From the NCBI GenBank assembly GCA_024734495.1, contig JALMQS010000666.1, positions 752,295-816,294 on the forward strand: a DNA stretch of 64,000 nucleotides, written 5' to 3'. Below are positions 63,139 to 64,000 of the stretch, piece after piece. The notes beneath the pieces are model-generated. The model was not told the origin of the DNA. It searched no databases and worked only from the letters and a program-made list of their open reading frames with translations. The position numbers and the translations under genes are program-made. Numbering within the stretch: the first letter of the stretch is position 1; every line of letters starts with the position of its first letter. Source of the DNA: Forficula auricularia. Taxonomy: Eukaryota > Arthropoda > Insecta > Dermaptera > Forficulidae.

Positions 63139-63730
63139 AACATAAATGTGAAAAAGGGGCCAAGTTCCACGTCGTCGTTTGTACCGAACTTGGGTCCTTA
63201 TTCAGATTTATGTTTTTTGGTCAGATGACCATACTGTACAGTTGTATCCAAGAGAAACCACTACACTGAACTTAATTTCAAGGCGCACCTTTTAATCTAA
63301 ATTCTCCTCATGTAGTGCGCAGGAAAATACACTCAATCTATCAACCGAGAGAAACAGGCTGACTCATTAGTTTTAAATTGCCGAGTTAATTACTATAATA
63401 TCCTTATTTGTTTACTCTCCCCTTAATGATTTTAAGCCGATATTATATTTGAATAAATTAATAGAATTGTCATTAGTCTTACTTGCTTGGTCTTCTCGAA
63501 ATAACATGGGGCTTTATACATAATATATAAAGTCCGGCTTTTGACAAAATTGTTCATGTTCAATGCAAATGCAAATGTAATGCTGATTCATCACTAAATA
63601 TTCGCTAATAAATTTAGAAGAAAACAAGTGTGTGAGCACAATCCTGAGAAAATTATTGTTCCAAGGGTGAGTAAGGGGACACGCCCTTACTAAAATTTAT
63701 TAGCAAATGAATAAGTGTCTTTCTTTAGAG
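63139..63730. other. Single-copy-looking DNA, no supported gene
   Basis: Mixed composition with no repeat partner. Short CAAATGCAAATG tracts at about 63560. Confidence 0.35.
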
Positions 63731-64000
63731 CAGGAGTCGGCAACCGGCGGCCCGCGGGCAGCATGCGGCCCACTAAGGGCCGGTGTATGTCAAGTAAATG
63801 CTTTACCACTAACAAACGGTAGATGATAAATGGAGACACTGGGATGGCCAATCAGATGACAGGAGCTTTCAGTGCCTGGCATCTGATTGGCCACTCCCAG
63901 TCCTCCATTTACCATCTACCCTTGGTTAGTGGTAAAAAGCATTTACTTTGCGATATACAACCGGCCCTAGGGTTTTTGTGCGGCCCCGGAGCTACTTGTA
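63731..64000 (+). mobile_element. hAT-like end running off the window
   Basis: CAGGAGTCGGCAACCGGCGG then GGCCCGCGGGC and GCATGCGGCCC, typical hAT terminus. A hairpin is nested in it. Confidence 0.65.
63795..63942. repeat. Hairpin nested in the hAT-like end
   Basis: GTAAATGCTTTACCACTAAC and its inverse, with GGCCAATCAGATG / CATCTGATTGGCC near the loop. Flanking GTCAA/TTGCG give no clear TSD. Confidence 0.85.

Noticed and set aside
1..64000. Bacterial or organellar origin
   Set aside because: Animal-type transposons, SINEs with A-tails and an intron, and the absence of operons or dense coding, exclude this.

Overview
This looks like nuclear DNA from an arthropod, most likely an insect. It is AT-rich, has no operons, and is crowded with animal-type transposable elements: mariner, Tc1 with an intron, piggyBac, hAT, pogo-like elements, CR1/Jockey-type and other LINEs, tRNA-derived SINEs and Penelope-type hammerhead motifs. 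I found no complete host protein-coding gene. The window reads as a large intergenic or intronic stretch in which islands of apparently single-copy DNA (about 1.7-2.4, 3.3-3.5, 6.3-6.9, 9.7-10.3, 12.9-14.3, 18.0-18.6, 50.1-50.7, 59.4-60.2 and 63.1-63.7 kb) are separated by nested repeats.

Layout. 0-12 kb: a hAT-like MITE, a ~0.9 kb repeat present twice (one copy carries a tRNA-derived SINE), a deleted mariner, a Tc1-like element with a probable 57-bp intron, and copies of an element ending in AACCGACTTC. 12-24 kb: a 1.3 kb palindrome holding two hammerhead-like motifs, two decayed LINEs, an unidentified 105-codon ORF, and a ~2.3 kb element ('C') built on 119-bp tandem units. 24-39 kb: mariner relatives whose ends are inverted copies of the transposase 3' end, a hAT with a nested foldback, a LINE with an 891-bp open RT frame, an internally deleted piggyBac, and a second full copy of C. 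39.7-44.0 kb: a 4.3 kb pogo/Tigger-like insertion carrying a GC-richer, internally repeated, non-coding cargo. 44-64 kb: further foldbacks, SINEs, LINE ends, family 'I' palindromes with nested insertions, a 148-bp satellite and two more AACCGACTTC elements.

Three themes stand out. First, hammerhead-ribozyme-like cores (CTGANGA, stem II, GAAA, often GAAACGTC) occur at ten or more places, several as inverted pairs forming foldbacks; the best have a convincing stem I and a GTC or ATT cleavage triplet. Second, many insertions can be compared with a related 'empty' copy in the same window, which fixes boundaries and target-site duplications directly. Third, long palindromes are very frequent (more than 15, from 0.15 to 1.8 kb).

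Everything rests on reading the sequence by eye. Family names given to repeats by letter (A, B, C, D, E, F, G, H, I, J, N, P, Q, U) are mine, local to this window. Boundaries without a target-site duplication are approximate.
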